The position numbers and the translations under genes were made by a program. From Tigheibacillus halophilus (lineage in GTDB: Bacteria > Bacillota > Bacilli > Bacillales > Amphibacillaceae), in assembly GCF_042683165.1 (NCBI RefSeq), contig NZ_JBHUIZ010000006.1:124001-188000 (forward strand): a stretch of DNA of 64,000 bases, written 5' to 3'. Below the pieces are notes generated by a model. The model had not been told where the DNA came from, made no database searches, and worked only from the letters and a program-made list of their open reading frames with translations. Positions 16,297 to 25,689 of the stretch are shown in pieces (positions within the stretch are counted from its first letter, which is position 1; each line of letters begins with the position of its first letter).

Positions 16297-16614
16297 TTGA
16301 AAACAACTGGACAATTAACGGATTCCATGTTCTATATTATGGCTACCCTAACTAAACCAAGGCATGGTTACGCTATGATGAATCTGATTGAAGAAACAAC
16401 AAAAGGGGCGATCACGATAGGGCCAGCCTCCATGTATACGATTATTAAAAAGTTATTAAAACAAGAGTGGATTTATTTGTATGATGATTCGGATGCAAGA
16501 CGTAAAACCTATCTGCTTACCAAGAAGGGCAGAGAGATATTAGCGGAAGATTTGAAGCTGAGGAAACTGCTGATTCAATTAGCTGAATCTGGATTAAAGG
16601 AGGTTGAAGAATGA
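16297..16614 (+). CDS. PadR-family transcriptional regulator
   Basis: The 105-residue protein is a PadR winged helix (FYIMATLTKPRHGYAMMNLI with the wing DARRKTYLLTKKGREIL). It starts with TTG at 16297 after AGGGGGTGA. It overlaps the next gene by ATGA (16611-16614), a sign of translational coupling. PadR repressors often sit with the membrane protein they control, here a DUF2812 protein. The inducer is unknown. Confidence 0.9.
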   Translation: MKTTGQLTDSMFYIMATLTKPRHGYAMMNLIEETTKGAITIGPASMYTIIKKLLKQEWIYLYDDSDARRKTYLLTKKGREILAEDLKLRKLLIQLAESGLKEVEE

Positions 16615-17330
16615 GACAAACAAAGTATATCACATCAGGCGGGTTAGCTTTTTCTGAAAATAAAGACATGGAGAAATTGCGCCGATATTCTTTGAAAGGT
16701 TGGCATGTCAGTGATTTTAAGTTTATGGGGTACACGCTTAAAAAAGGAAAAAGCTCGGATTTTATCTACAGTGTAGACTATCGTTGGTTAGAAAAGGAAG
16801 ATGAAGAAGAATACTTTGACTTTTTTACTTCGGTTGGATGGTCGCATGTTGCATCAGAAGGAAATATTCATTTGTTCCGGGCGCATCCTGGTACAAAGCC
16901 GATATATACTGACAGTGATACAACAGTTGCAAAGTATGAAAGTTCAATTGGCCCCATCATGAAATTTGTGGTTCCTTTTGTTTTAATAACTGCGCTCGTA
17001 TGGGTTGGCGCGATGATAAGCTCAGGTACCTTAAAAGCAACCCTTTTTGTATTAGCTGCTATTTGCAGTGCAATTGCCTTCCCGGCAGTCTGGACCGCAA
17101 TCGCGACATACAGTAACAAATGGGAGGCAGATGGAAGAAAAAAATTAGCCAATCTAGGGAAAGTAATGCCATTTTTTCTTGTATTCATTGCCGTTATTTT
17201 GTTATTTGCCGGCGGTACAGATACTGCAGTTGATATCTTGACATCTGCGATAATCGGGGCGATTGTGCTGCCAACTGCGATTTGGGCTGTACTCTCTTTT
17301 TATCAGAAAATAGGCCCGAAAAAGGATTAA
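16611..17330 (+). CDS. DUF2812 membrane protein
   Basis: The 239-residue protein has a soluble N-terminal part of about 115 residues. It includes the segment LRRYSLKGWHVSDFKFMGYT, characteristic of DUF2812 proteins encoded next to PadR. Four hydrophobic segments follow, from FVVPFVLITALVW onward. Function is unknown; family members are thought to act with their PadR partner in membrane or drug stress. Start overlaps padR, so both are one operon. Confidence 0.85.
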   Translation: MRQTKYITSGGLAFSENKDMEKLRRYSLKGWHVSDFKFMGYTLKKGKSSDFIYSVDYRWLEKEDEEEYFDFFTSVGWSHVASEGNIHLFRAHPGTKPIYTDSDTTVAKYESSIGPIMKFVVPFVLITALVWVGAMISSGTLKATLFVLAAICSAIAFPAVWTAIATYSNKWEADGRKKLANLGKVMPFFLVFIAVILLFAGGTDTAVDILTSAIIGAIVLPTAIWAVLSFYQKIGPKKD

Positions 17331-17420
17331 AGTATTGAATGCAGCTGGTGTATGCTCTCATATGCATTCATCATGCGTTTTACTTTAATTACGTCACTCC
17401 CACCCACTCTTCTGTAAAAC

Positions 17421-17462
17421 ACACCATCCACTTTGAGGGACATTGGCCAAAGTGGATGGTGT
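17421..17462. terminator. Bidirectional terminator between DUF2812 and recQ genes
   Basis: ACACCATCCACTTT (17421-17434) and AAAGTGGATGGTGT (17449-17462) form a perfect 14-bp stem. T-rich flanks occur on both sides (TATTTCTT to the right; GTTTTAC on the minus strand), so it can end both convergent units. Confidence 0.8.
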
Positions 17463-17523
17463 TATTTCTTAAAAACCGCCGTTATATTATCATCTGTTGA
17501 ACCAAACGGCGTGATTCCCTCGA

Positions 17524-19680
17524 TTACATATATTGATGTTTCACCAGCACGGCTTTGATGGCAGTATAATTCGTTTCTTCAGGCAGGGCTTCTTTCAATT
17601 CCTTTAATTTTGGTTCCTTCATTTTTTCCCGGGCTGCGATGACAGCTTTTTCAATATCTTCATCGAAAAAGATATCCCACATGATCGGCTGTCCTTCCTT
17701 GGCTGCTTTAAATATATGTCCTTCAATGGTTTGTTGAGACAGTTCGCGAATAACGGCAATGTCTTTCAATGATTTTCCAGACTGCAGCATCTGGTAACTG
17801 ATGAGATGGCTCGGACGTTCGTCAGTTGTTTTTGTTTGTTTGACCACTGTCGGTGTGTCTCCGCCAATTTTCACCTTTTTGCTGCGTGTAGAATGTGCCT
17901 GATCCCATTCCTTTAAAACCTCTAGGAACGGCTCTCCATATTGCAGAAGTTTTTTCTCTCCGACTCCTTTGATCTGCAGCATGCTATCGCGGCTTGTTGG
18001 AATATAGCGGCTCATTTCCTTTAACGTGACATCGGAAAACAAAACATAAGGGGGAACATTTTGCTCATCGGCAAGATTTTTGCGCAGCTGACGCAGCTGG
18101 GTGAATAATCCTGCATCATAGTCTGCTTCTTCTGCGTATATTGGAATGGGAGCCTGGAGCATCATGACCTCCTGTTTTCCTTTAAGCACATCGACTGAAT
18201 TGGCATTCAGGCGGACTTTAGGATATTTTCCTTCCTCCATGCTCAGAAATTTTTCTGCAATCAAAAAGTGAATACGTTCTATCAATTCTTTTTCTGTATA
18301 AGCAGACATAATTCCAAAAGTGGATAACTTTTGAAATTGGAAGCCGGCAACTTTCTTGTCTTTGGATCCTTTGAGCACCTTTGCAGTCATTGTGACGCCA
18401 AATTGTTCGCCCATACGTTTAACACAGGACAGAATCATTTGCGCTTCTTCAGTGATATCGACCTTCTCATGGTTTTTCGAGCAGTTGCTGCACTGCTTGC
18501 AGGCAGGTTTTGGCGAAGGGTCATTGAAATAGTCCAATATATAATTTGCCAAACATTGATGTGTGTGGCAGTAATTGATCATTGCTTGCAGTTTACGGTA
18601 CTCTTGCTGTTTGCTGTCATCATCCATTTGCGATTGCTCGATGAAAAATTTTTGCAGCTGTGTATCCTGCGGGGAAAAAAGCAGGATGCAATTGCTCATT
18701 TCACCGTCTCGTCCAGCACGGCCGGCCTCTTGATAATAGGATTCGATATTCATTGGCATCGCATAATGTATCACATGGCGGACGTTTGATTTATCAATCC
18801 CCATCCCGAATGCGTTCGTAGCAATCATCACGGTTCTTTCATCATGAATGAAAGCTGACTGGGCATTTTTTCGTTCCTCTTCTGAAAGTCCGGCGTGGTA
18901 TTTGGCGACTGAGTAACCTTGTTTTTTCAAATTCTCATATAGTGAATCCACTTGTTTGCGAGTTGCGGCGTAGATGATGCCGGATTCATCACTGTGTTCA
19001 CTCATATAGGCACGGATATAACTGGTCTTATCACGTCCTTTGATGACATGGAATGCCAGATTTTCTCTAGCAAATCCCGTATTGACAACGTGCTCATCAG
19101 ATATATGAAGCAGACGTTGAATATCCGAGATGACAGCTTCGGTCGCTGTTGCGGTCAAGGCGGCGAAAACCCGGACGTTGCGGAGTTTTTTCAATTCGGG
19201 AACGATCGAACGGTAACTCGGACGGAAATCATGGCCCCACTGGCTGATGCAGTGCGCTTCATCAAAAGCGATAAGTGAAATATCCAACCGCTTGATGACA
19301 TGAAGGAAAGAAGCTGTCTCAAAGCGTTCAGGCGCAGCATAAACAAAACGGTAACGACCTATGGCAATGTCATGCATCCGTTTTTTCAGTTCATCGACCG
19401 ACAAAGAGCTGTTGATATATGTAGCAGCGATTCCTAAGGCTTGCAGTGCATCCACTTGGTCCTTCATCAGGGAAATAAGCGGAGATATGATCATAGCTGT
19501 TCCATCCATACTGAGGCCGGGAATTTGATAACAAATCGATTTTCCGCCACCGGTCGGCATGACAGCCAAGGTATTATGGTGTTGCATCATATAAGTGATA
19601 ACGTCCTGTTGACCAGGACGGAAATGTTCGTAGCCAAAGTACGTTTGCAGAATCTTCTCTTGTGTTTCCATCATACACAT
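17524..19680 (-). CDS. recQ: ATP-dependent DNA helicase RecQ
   Basis: RecQ unwinds DNA 3' to 5' in recombination and replication-fork repair. The 718-residue protein has the full set: Walker A TGGGKS in VMPTGGGKSICYQIPG, the DEAH box FDEAHCISQWGHDFRPSYR, the GRAGRDG motif, a zinc-binding domain with CKQCSNC, an RQC region, an HRDC domain with the helix-hairpin segment LQIKGVGEKKLLQYG, and a C-terminal helix-turn-helix. It has no strong ribosome site; a start at the ATG at 19680 or at the ATGs six to nine bases later are equally possible. It is a single-gene unit. Confidence 0.95.
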   Translation of the reverse strand: MCMMETQEKILQTYFGYEHFRPGQQDVITYMMQHHNTLAVMPTGGGKSICYQIPGLSMDGTAMIISPLISLMKDQVDALQALGIAATYINSSLSVDELKKRMHDIAIGRYRFVYAAPERFETASFLHVIKRLDISLIAFDEAHCISQWGHDFRPSYRSIVPELKKLRNVRVFAALTATATEAVISDIQRLLHISDEHVVNTGFARENLAFHVIKGRDKTSYIRAYMSEHSDESGIIYAATRKQVDSLYENLKKQGYSVAKYHAGLSEEERKNAQSAFIHDERTVMIATNAFGMGIDKSNVRHVIHYAMPMNIESYYQEAGRAGRDGEMSNCILLFSPQDTQLQKFFIEQSQMDDDSKQQEYRKLQAMINYCHTHQCLANYILDYFNDPSPKPACKQCSNCSKNHEKVDITEEAQMILSCVKRMGEQFGVTMTAKVLKGSKDKKVAGFQFQKLSTFGIMSAYTEKELIERIHFLIAEKFLSMEEGKYPKVRLNANSVDVLKGKQEVMMLQAPIPIYAEEADYDAGLFTQLRQLRKNLADEQNVPPYVLFSDVTLKEMSRYIPTSRDSMLQIKGVGEKKLLQYGEPFLEVLKEWDQAHSTRSKKVKIGGDTPTVVKQTKTTDERPSHLISYQMLQSGKSLKDIAVIRELSQQTIEGHIFKAAKEGQPIMWDIFFDEDIEKAVIAAREKMKEPKLKELKEALPEETNYTAIKAVLVKHQYM

Positions 19681-19935
19681 CTGTTGTCAACGCCCTGTAT
19701 GCATCATTTGCTGATTCACGACAGAATTTAAAGCAAGTGCTATACTGGCTGTTGGATAAACAGATTCCCTCCTTTGTGGTTCCAGGCTCCCATCATCGTA
19801 TCATATTTTCAAAGAAGCATGCATGGGAAATCTTTCATTGACCAGTTGCCTGGAGGTAATGAATCTTTTAAATACGACAAACGTAAATTATAATGTAAAA
19901 TAAGTTAAGATGTAATTCAGCAAGGAGTGATCCTC

Positions 19936-20118
19936 TTGCCAAGCATGATATTTCTCGGTGTTTTCATTTTAGGATTGGTGATTATATATTTAGCGATCAG
20001 ACGAGATATAGATGAACAAAAAAAGCTGACAAAAAAAGGTACAATCAAGCTGTTTTCCGGGCTTACCATTTTGCTCGCACTGGTCATTTTATTTATAGTC
20101 GTTATGGAACATCTCTAA
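19936..20118 (+). CDS. Small two-helix membrane protein, unknown
   Basis: The 60-residue protein has two hydrophobic helices (MIFLGVFILGLVIIYLAI and LFSGLTILLALVILFIVV) joined by a charged loop RRDIDEQKKLTKKG. I chose the TTG at 19936 because AAGGAG at 19922-19927 lies eight bases upstream; the in-frame GTG at 19927 overlaps that site. No family recognised. Confidence 0.65.
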   Translation: MPSMIFLGVFILGLVIIYLAIRRDIDEQKKLTKKGTIKLFSGLTILLALVILFIVVMEHL

Positions 20119-20507
20119 GAACAAGCGGAGTTGTCGAAAGTGCAAGAAAACACGGTATCGCTGTACTGGCATTCGGCAATTCCGCAAGTACAATATAAGA
20201 GAGTTACTTTCGATTCCAAACAAATATAGACGCGATTCACGAGAAAATCCACAACTGGAAATTACTGGGGTAAATGATAATGTTTTCTGTATGAAAAAAG
20301 CGGGCTAAAATAGTTTACTTTCTTCCTTCGGGCATATAAAATGTCTTTATATTTAATTGAAATGAGTGGTTAGAAACAGCCTTTTGCAGATAGGAAAGTA
20401 TATCGATCGTAGCATACTGTCCTATCTGCAAACGTGCACCTAAGGCATTTGGCAGTGGCCATGAGTGCAAGGTTGTCCAACACCTCATTAAAGAATAGGG
20501 GGATGAA
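20119..20507. other. Intergenic region with coding-like remnant and long hairpin
   Basis: The frame 20121-20198 reads TSGVVESARKHGIAVLAFGN before a stop, which looks like the tail of a lost gene, but there is no start. A long hairpin at 20383-20432 is described separately. Nothing else is supported. Confidence 0.35.
20383..20432. repeat. Long hairpin upstream of the antiporter gene
   Basis: TTTGCAGATAGGA (from 20383) pairs with TCCTATCTGCAAA (ending 20432), and the stem continues for 19 positions with one mismatch, closing on a 12-base loop that contains ATCGATCGT. There is no U-tract after it. It lies about 75 bp before the antiporter start and may be a regulatory or mobile palindromic element. 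Confidence 0.6.
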
Positions 20508-22379
20508 ATGAGTCCTACATTGCTTTTTGAAATCATGCTGATTGGATTATTGGGTATAGGTTCGCAATGGGCTGCCTGGCGATACCGCATGCCGGCGATC
20601 GTCGTCATGTCCATTACAGGGCTGCTTGTTGGCCCGGTGTTTCATTTTATCAATCCACAGCAGGATTTTGGCGATTTATATAGTCCGATTATAACTGTCG
20701 CTGTTGCCATCATTTTATTTGAAGGCAGCTTGAACTTGAACTTCAAGGAATTGCGAGGATTAGGCAAACCATTATTCCGAATTGCCACTTTCGGAGCATT
20801 TCTCGCATGGATATTGGGTTCGCTGACAGCACACTATATAGCTGGATTAAGCTGGACGGTTGCTTTTGTCATTGGCGGGCTGTTCATTGTAACGGGACCG
20901 ACCGTGATTTTACCGCTGCTGAGGCAGTCCAAACTGAAACCGAGGCCAGCAAAAATCCTTAAATGGGAAGGTATTATTGTCGATCCGATTGGTGCGTTAC
21001 TAGCCGTATTTGCATTTGAAATCATCGCCTTCATGACATCTGAAAATCCGGATGGCACGAAGCTGTTCATGTTCTTTGCTGTCTCTGTCTTTGCATTAAT
21101 TTTTGGCTGGTTGTGCGGACGGGGGATTGGCTGGATGTTCGAAACAGGTCATATACCGGAATATTTAAAATCTCCAGCAGTATTCATTACAGTCATTTTA
21201 AGCTTCACCATACCGGATACAATTACTCATGAAACCGGACTGCTTGCAGTAACCGCGATGGGGATGACTTTGGCAAATATGGGTATCAATTCTGTCGCGG
21301 ACATGCGGCACTTTAAGGAAAATGTTTCTATATTGCTTATCTCCGCCATATTCATTATGCTGACAGCATCGCTGAATATGGAAACTTTGCTGCACATTTT
21401 TCAGCCGAATATTATTGGCTACGTATTGCTGATGATGTTTGCGGTGCGCCCTTTGTCGATTTTTTTGTCAACGATTGGCACCAATTTGACTTTCAATGAA
21501 AAGCTGCTTGTTGGGTGGATCGCCCCCAGAGGCATTGTGGCATTAACTGTATCCAGCTACTTCGCGAAAATTTTGCTTGACGCCGGGTACAAAGATGCGC
21601 AGATTCTCACAACACTGACTTTCGGTCTGGTCTTTTTCACAGTTGTCGCGCACGGATTTTCTATCCGTTCGCTTGCGAAAAAGCTGAACCTTTCAATGGA
21701 AGGACGTCCTGGCGCATTAATTGTTGGCAGTAATCGTTTTACAGTGCAGTTGGCGAAATCCTTGATGAAAGTCAACACTCCAGTGATTGTGGTTGATTCT
21801 TCCTGGGAGAATCTTAAAAGTGTGCGCGAGGCAGGCATACCTTTTTATCATGGGGAGATGCTATCAGAACAAACGGAGTATCATCTAGACACGATACCGT
21901 ATGAATATCTGATTGCAGCGACTGATGATCAGGCATATAATTCCTTGATCTGCACGACGTTCATGCCGGAATATGGGCGGACGAATGTGTTCAAAATCAG
22001 TCCGTATAATAAGATGTATATCAACACAACCAACGAAATCGTCTCCAAGGTTGGCGGACGTGTCTTGTTCAAGGAAGATGTCACGATGGATGACCTGAAT
22101 GAAAAGCTGGACAATCATTTTGTATTCAGGCAAACATCGATCACCGAGCAGTTCACTTTCCAGCAATATATGAAGGAAAAAGATAGCGCCACTGTCTTCC
22201 TATATTTGATGAAGCCGTCAGGACAAATCAAGTTTTTCACAGAAGAAATGAAGACGAATGTAGAAAGTGGCGATATCATTATCAGTCTGACACCGCCGAA
22301 TAAAGAAAAAGCGAAGATTAAGGCGAAGCTGGAAAGCCAGCGAAATGGCAACAGCAATGGCATGACTTCAGGCAAGTAA
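20508..22379 (+). CDS. CPA1-type Na+(K+)/H+ antiporter with TrkA domain
   Basis: The 623-residue protein starts with about 12 membrane segments of the monovalent cation:proton antiporter-1 family (LFEGSLNLNFKEL, FIVTGPTVILPLLRQ, GWIAPRGIVALTVSSYFAK). It ends with a cytoplasmic RCK/TrkA-N-like domain (RPGALIVGSNRFTVQLAKSL) and a TrkA-C domain near DIIISLTPP. Such proteins exchange sodium or potassium for protons and are gated by nucleotides or ions through the cytosolic domain. The glycine-rich nucleotide motif is weak (GSNRF), so ligand type is uncertain. GGGGGATGAA precedes the ATG. A strong terminator follows. Confidence 0.92.
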   Translation: MSPTLLFEIMLIGLLGIGSQWAAWRYRMPAIVVMSITGLLVGPVFHFINPQQDFGDLYSPIITVAVAIILFEGSLNLNFKELRGLGKPLFRIATFGAFLAWILGSLTAHYIAGLSWTVAFVIGGLFIVTGPTVILPLLRQSKLKPRPAKILKWEGIIVDPIGALLAVFAFEIIAFMTSENPDGTKLFMFFAVSVFALIFGWLCGRGIGWMFETGHIPEYLKSPAVFITVILSFTIPDTITHETGLLAVTAMGMTLANMGINSVADMRHFKENVSILLISAIFIMLTASLNMETLLHIFQPNIIGYVLLMMFAVRPLSIFLSTIGTNLTFNEKLLVGWIAPRGIVALTVSSYFAKILLDAGYKDAQILTTLTFGLVFFTVVAHGFSIRSLAKKLNLSMEGRPGALIVGSNRFTVQLAKSLMKVNTPVIVVDSSWENLKSVREAGIPFYHGEMLSEQTEYHLDTIPYEYLIAATDDQAYNSLICTTFMPEYGRTNVFKISPYNKMYINTTNEIVSKVGGRVLFKEDVTMDDLNEKLDNHFVFRQTSITEQFTFQQYMKEKDSATVFLYLMKPSGQIKFFTEEMKTNVESGDIIISLTPPNKEKAKIKAKLESQRNGNSNGMTSGK

Positions 22380-22431
22380 TACAGGAAAAGCTATCAGAAC
22401 AGCGCAGCTGAACGAGACCGCTGAAAAAGTT

Positions 22432-22478
22432 CAAAAAAGCAAACTAGATTCTTTATAAGGCTCTAGTTTGCTTTTTTG
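22432..22478 (+). terminator. Terminator of the antiporter gene
   Basis: CAAAAAAGCAAACTAGA (22432-22448) pairs perfectly with TCTAGTTTGCTTTTTTG (22462-22478), a 17-bp stem that ends in a six-T run. A-rich 5' arm makes it usable on the other strand as well. Confidence 0.9.
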
Positions 22479-22542
22479 TTGTATCATTGAAATTAACCAA
22501 TAAAATCCAAAGGCTAATATAACTTATATGGCGGGAAGCACC

Positions 22543-22673
22543 GTTGATTTTTACTTCAGGTGGACGCTTTCCGCGGGCAACGCCTCCACTTCCTTGAAAG
22601 CAAAGTATGCTTTCTGCGGGATTTTCGGCTGTTGCTTTTCACATAGGAGTCGCCACCCTCCGTTACAATCAAC
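22543..22673. repeat. Degenerate Bacillaceae dispersed intergenic repeat
   Basis: The element begins GTTGAT and ends ATCAAC and contains GGACGCTTTCCGCGGGC and GGAGTCGCCACCCTCCG. These blocks resemble a repeat seen in many Bacillaceae intergenic regions. It is about 131 bp and partly self-complementary at the ends. This copy has drifted. It directly precedes a transposase remnant. Confidence 0.55.
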
Positions 22674-22712
22674 GGGATACGATTTCTTCAACAAATGTAG
22701 GTGGTGTATCGG

Positions 22713-23000
22713 ATGGTCTCAAACCAGCAATCTCTATCGCTTAGTCCTTTTACACAAATTTATGATCTTGTCGTGCCACAGGATAATATGTTGCGCCAGG
22801 TCAATGAGCTTGTAGATTTCTCTTTTGTACGCCATGAATTAAATGACAAATATTGTCATGACAACGGACGTGATGCAGTCCCGCCCATTCGCATGTTCAA
22901 ATACCATCTTCTTAAATCCATTTTTGACTTATCCGATGTGGATGTCGTGGAACGTTCCAAATATAAAATCCCCACTAAAAATTCAAAAAAAGAATTTTAG
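22713..23000 (+). pseudogene. IS1182-family transposase, N-terminal remnant
   Basis: The frame from ATG 22713 gives about 95 residues (LSLSPFTQIYDLVVPQDNML and HDNGRDAVPPIRMFKYHLLK), which is the N-terminal domain of IS1182-type transposases. The catalytic DDE domain is missing: after DVVERSKYK the frame runs into a terminator-like hairpin and stops. The element has lost most of its interior and cannot move by itself. Confidence 0.8.
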
Positions 23001-23010
23001 TGGGGGTTTT
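22969..23010 (+). terminator. Terminator-like hairpin at the IS remnant end
   Basis: CCCCACTAAAA (22970-22980) pairs with TTTTAGTGGGG (22995-23005) and GTTTT follows. It fits the 3' end of the transposase unit now joined to its N-terminus. Downstream to about 23260 there is no supported gene. Confidence 0.6.
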
Positions 23011-23267
23011 AGTGTACAGAAGACCTATATCATAAAATAACCTTAGATTTTCAGTGGCCTTCTGCTGAACTGATGGCTTTTTTAGTAATTTATTTTTGCT
23101 GGATACGGGGCTTGATGAAGTCTATCTATTTTTGATCGAAGAGTCATAAGGTCTCCGGGACAATGATTTGCGCATCCAAGCCTAAATTTGATAGCCAATT
23201 GTTTGGGCTAAGCACAAAGTTTTTTTCAGCTCAGACAATCCGTATCAGCTACAAAACCGGTCTGCCT

Positions 23268-23459
23268 TTATTCGAAATGTTCCAGCTGCTTATACACCTC
23301 AGCAATTTCTTTTTCGAGGCGGATGAGCTGTTCTTCTGCTGAAGAAACACGTCCTCGCACGTATTCCAATTTATCCATATCGCTTTGAATGCGGGCATAA
23401 TCAGCTTTTAAATTGATCAACTCATGCTCTAGCTCTTCCTTTGAGGCATTTTCTTTCAT
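23268..23459 (-). CDS. Small coiled-coil protein, SE1832-like
   Basis: The 63-residue protein is almost wholly charged alpha-helix with heptads (ELINLKADYARIQSDMDKLE, AEEQLIRLEKEIAEVYKQLE). It resembles the short SE1832-type proteins of Firmicutes, whose role is unknown. GGAGTG precedes the ATG by about nine bases. It is divergent from pgcA. Confidence 0.7.
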   Translation of the reverse strand: MKENASKEELEHELINLKADYARIQSDMDKLEYVRGRVSSAEEQLIRLEKEIAEVYKQLEHFE

Positions 23460-23706
23460 TATTTTCTCACTCCTCTACGCTTTCAGTTTATCAATCGATA
23501 AAGAAGGCTGCAATAGAAAGGAAGAAGGATGCACGATTTTTGATTTACATGGGAATGTACCATAGAATAATCGGATGAATTGCTCTGGAAGCATGGCGAC
23601 ATAGAAAGAGAAACAGGGAGCGCTGTCATGGCTGTACAATAGTGTATTGCTTCAAAATATGATAAAATTGGCACATTGATATAAATATTGTTGGAGGAAG
23701 TACCAG

Positions 23707-25446
23707 ATGACAAATTGGCAAAAAGTATACGAAACATGGAACAAATATGCTCCACTGGATCAGGAATTAAGAGAGGAATTGGAAGAAATTAAGCTGGATC
23801 CTGTGAGACTTGAAGATGCGTTTTACAAGGAATTGACCTTTGGCACCGGTGGTATGCGAGGTGTGATCGGGGTAGGGACAAACCGCATGAATATTTATAC
23901 TGTCCGTAAGGCTGTGGATGGTTTGGCCCGGTATTTACGGGACACAACGGCAGATTATAAAAAGCGCGGTGTAGCGATTGCATATGATTGCCGCCACATG
24001 TCCAGAGCATTTGCATTGGAAGCAGCTAAAGTGCTCGGATCTTATGGCATCCGTTCCTATGTATTCGATACATTACATCCGACACCATTGCTGTCATTCG
24101 CTGTTCGTCATTTACATACCGCTGCCGGTATCATGATCACCGCCAGCCACAATCCGCCAGAATATAATGGGTTCAAAGTATATAATGAAGAGGGGGGACA
24201 GATTGTTCCCGAAGAGGCCGAGCAAGTGATTCGTAAGATACAAGAGGTTGAAAACGAGTTGACAGTGCCGGTGATGACACAGGATAACCTTGTCAAACAC
24301 GATTTGCTGCGATGGATTGGAGCGGAGATTGATCAGGCTTATTTGGAAAAACTTCTGGAGATTTCCAGATTATCAGATGTTGAACAACAACAAGAGAAGA
24401 AACTGCCAATCGTGTTCACGCCACTGCATGGAACAGCTGGAAAACTCGTGATGAAGGGATTAGAGCAGCTCCATTTTACAAATGTGGAAATCGTGCCGGA
24501 ACAGGCAGTTCCTGACCCGGAATTTTCCACGGTCGATTCTCCAAATCCGGAGGAACACAAGGCCTTTGCCATGGCGATTGAAAAAGGAGAGAGCCTTGGA
24601 GCGGAAATTTTACTTGGAACAGATCCAGATTCCGATCGTCTCGGCGTTGCTGTCCGGAACGCTTCAGGAGAATACCAGGTTTTGACGGGAAATCAGCTTG
24701 GTTCATTGTTCATCGATTATATATTGTCTCACTCCGACCAGAAGGAATTAGAAAATGGGCGTATATTAAAAACGATTGTAACCACTGAGCTGGGGCGCAC
24801 TATTGCCGCCTCATATGGTGTGGATACCATAGACACACTCACAGGTTTCAAATATATCGGGGAAAAGATACATGAATTTGCTGAAACAGGTGAAAACTTC
24901 CTGTTCGGATTCGAAGAGAGTTATGGCTACCTCATTAGCAGCATTGCACGCGACAAAGATGCTGTCCAGGCAGCAGTATTATCCGCTGAAATGGCCTATT
25001 TTTGGCGAAGCCAGGGTAAATCGTTACTTGAGGCACTGGATTTGCTCTATCAAAAACATGGCTATTTTATGGAAGGCCAGTCTTCCATGACGCTAAAGGG
25101 AAGAAAAGGATCTGAACAAATCGCGATACTGATGGAGACAATGCGGAAGAACAGCTTGCCGGAAATTGCAGGATTGAAAGTATTGCGTGTAGAGGATTAT
25201 TTGGAGTCTGTCAGTATGGATAAGACGGATGGAAAAAGCGAGAAAATCCTTTTGCCAAAAGAAAATGTGCTGAAATTCATGTTGGAAAATAACAGTTGGG
25301 TCTGTCTGCGCCCTTCAGGTACAGAACCGAAAATCAAATGTTATTTCGGAGTGTGTGAAACAAGTTTGCATGCAAGTGAAGAAAAATTGTCCGCCCTGCA
25401 AAAAACAATGGTACAGACTATGGAAGAAATTGTTTCTGGCATATGA
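23707..25446 (+). CDS. pgcA: Alpha-phosphoglucomutase / phosphomannomutase
   Basis: The enzyme interconverts glucose 6-phosphate and glucose 1-phosphate to feed cell-wall teichoic acid and glycolipid synthesis. The 579 residues match PgcA (YhxB) of B. subtilis in length. The phosphoserine loop is ITASHNPPEYNGFKVY, the metal loop is GTDPDSDRLGVA, the sugar loop is GFEESYGYL, and the phosphate-binding loop RPSGTEPKIKCYFG is near the C-terminus. A GGAGG site lies nine bases before the ATG. Confidence 0.94.
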   Translation: MTNWQKVYETWNKYAPLDQELREELEEIKLDPVRLEDAFYKELTFGTGGMRGVIGVGTNRMNIYTVRKAVDGLARYLRDTTADYKKRGVAIAYDCRHMSRAFALEAAKVLGSYGIRSYVFDTLHPTPLLSFAVRHLHTAAGIMITASHNPPEYNGFKVYNEEGGQIVPEEAEQVIRKIQEVENELTVPVMTQDNLVKHDLLRWIGAEIDQAYLEKLLEISRLSDVEQQQEKKLPIVFTPLHGTAGKLVMKGLEQLHFTNVEIVPEQAVPDPEFSTVDSPNPEEHKAFAMAIEKGESLGAEILLGTDPDSDRLGVAVRNASGEYQVLTGNQLGSLFIDYILSHSDQKELENGRILKTIVTTELGRTIAASYGVDTIDTLTGFKYIGEKIHEFAETGENFLFGFEESYGYLISSIARDKDAVQAAVLSAEMAYFWRSQGKSLLEALDLLYQKHGYFMEGQSSMTLKGRKGSEQIAILMETMRKNSLPEIAGLKVLRVEDYLESVSMDKTDGKSEKILLPKENVLKFMLENNSWVCLRPSGTEPKIKCYFGVCETSLHASEEKLSALQKTMVQTMEEIVSGI

Positions 25447-25653
25447 TGCAAGTAGTGGTTTGGCGGTAAAATATAGGCGACATAGTGATGAATCGGAGTT
25501 TTGCAGTTTTTTCCCTGCATGATATATGAACTTGCTTCTGAGTCCCTATGTTTAACTATCCCGTGAATTTTGGCTGCTGATGTAAGCCGCTTCCGTACCA
25601 ATAAATGCTTCTTTAACAGAAGTGAAAGGGAAGTGACTATTCGTAAAAAATAG

Positions 25654-25682
25654 TTGACTTTCTCCGTGAAACCCTGTTTAAT
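25654..25682 (+). promoter_or_regulatory. Promoter of the manganese riboswitch-terC unit
   Basis: TTGACT at 25654-25659 and TTTAAT at 25677-25682 are 17 bp apart. Transcription would start near 25690, just at the 5' side of the riboswitch aptamer. The rest of the gap 25447-25653 shows nothing that can be named. Confidence 0.65.
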
Positions 25683-25689
25683 AGAATTA

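Noticed and set aside
18331..18789. 152-codon plus-strand frame within recQ
   Set aside because: Antisense to a conserved helicase gene with no ribosome site or recognisable protein.
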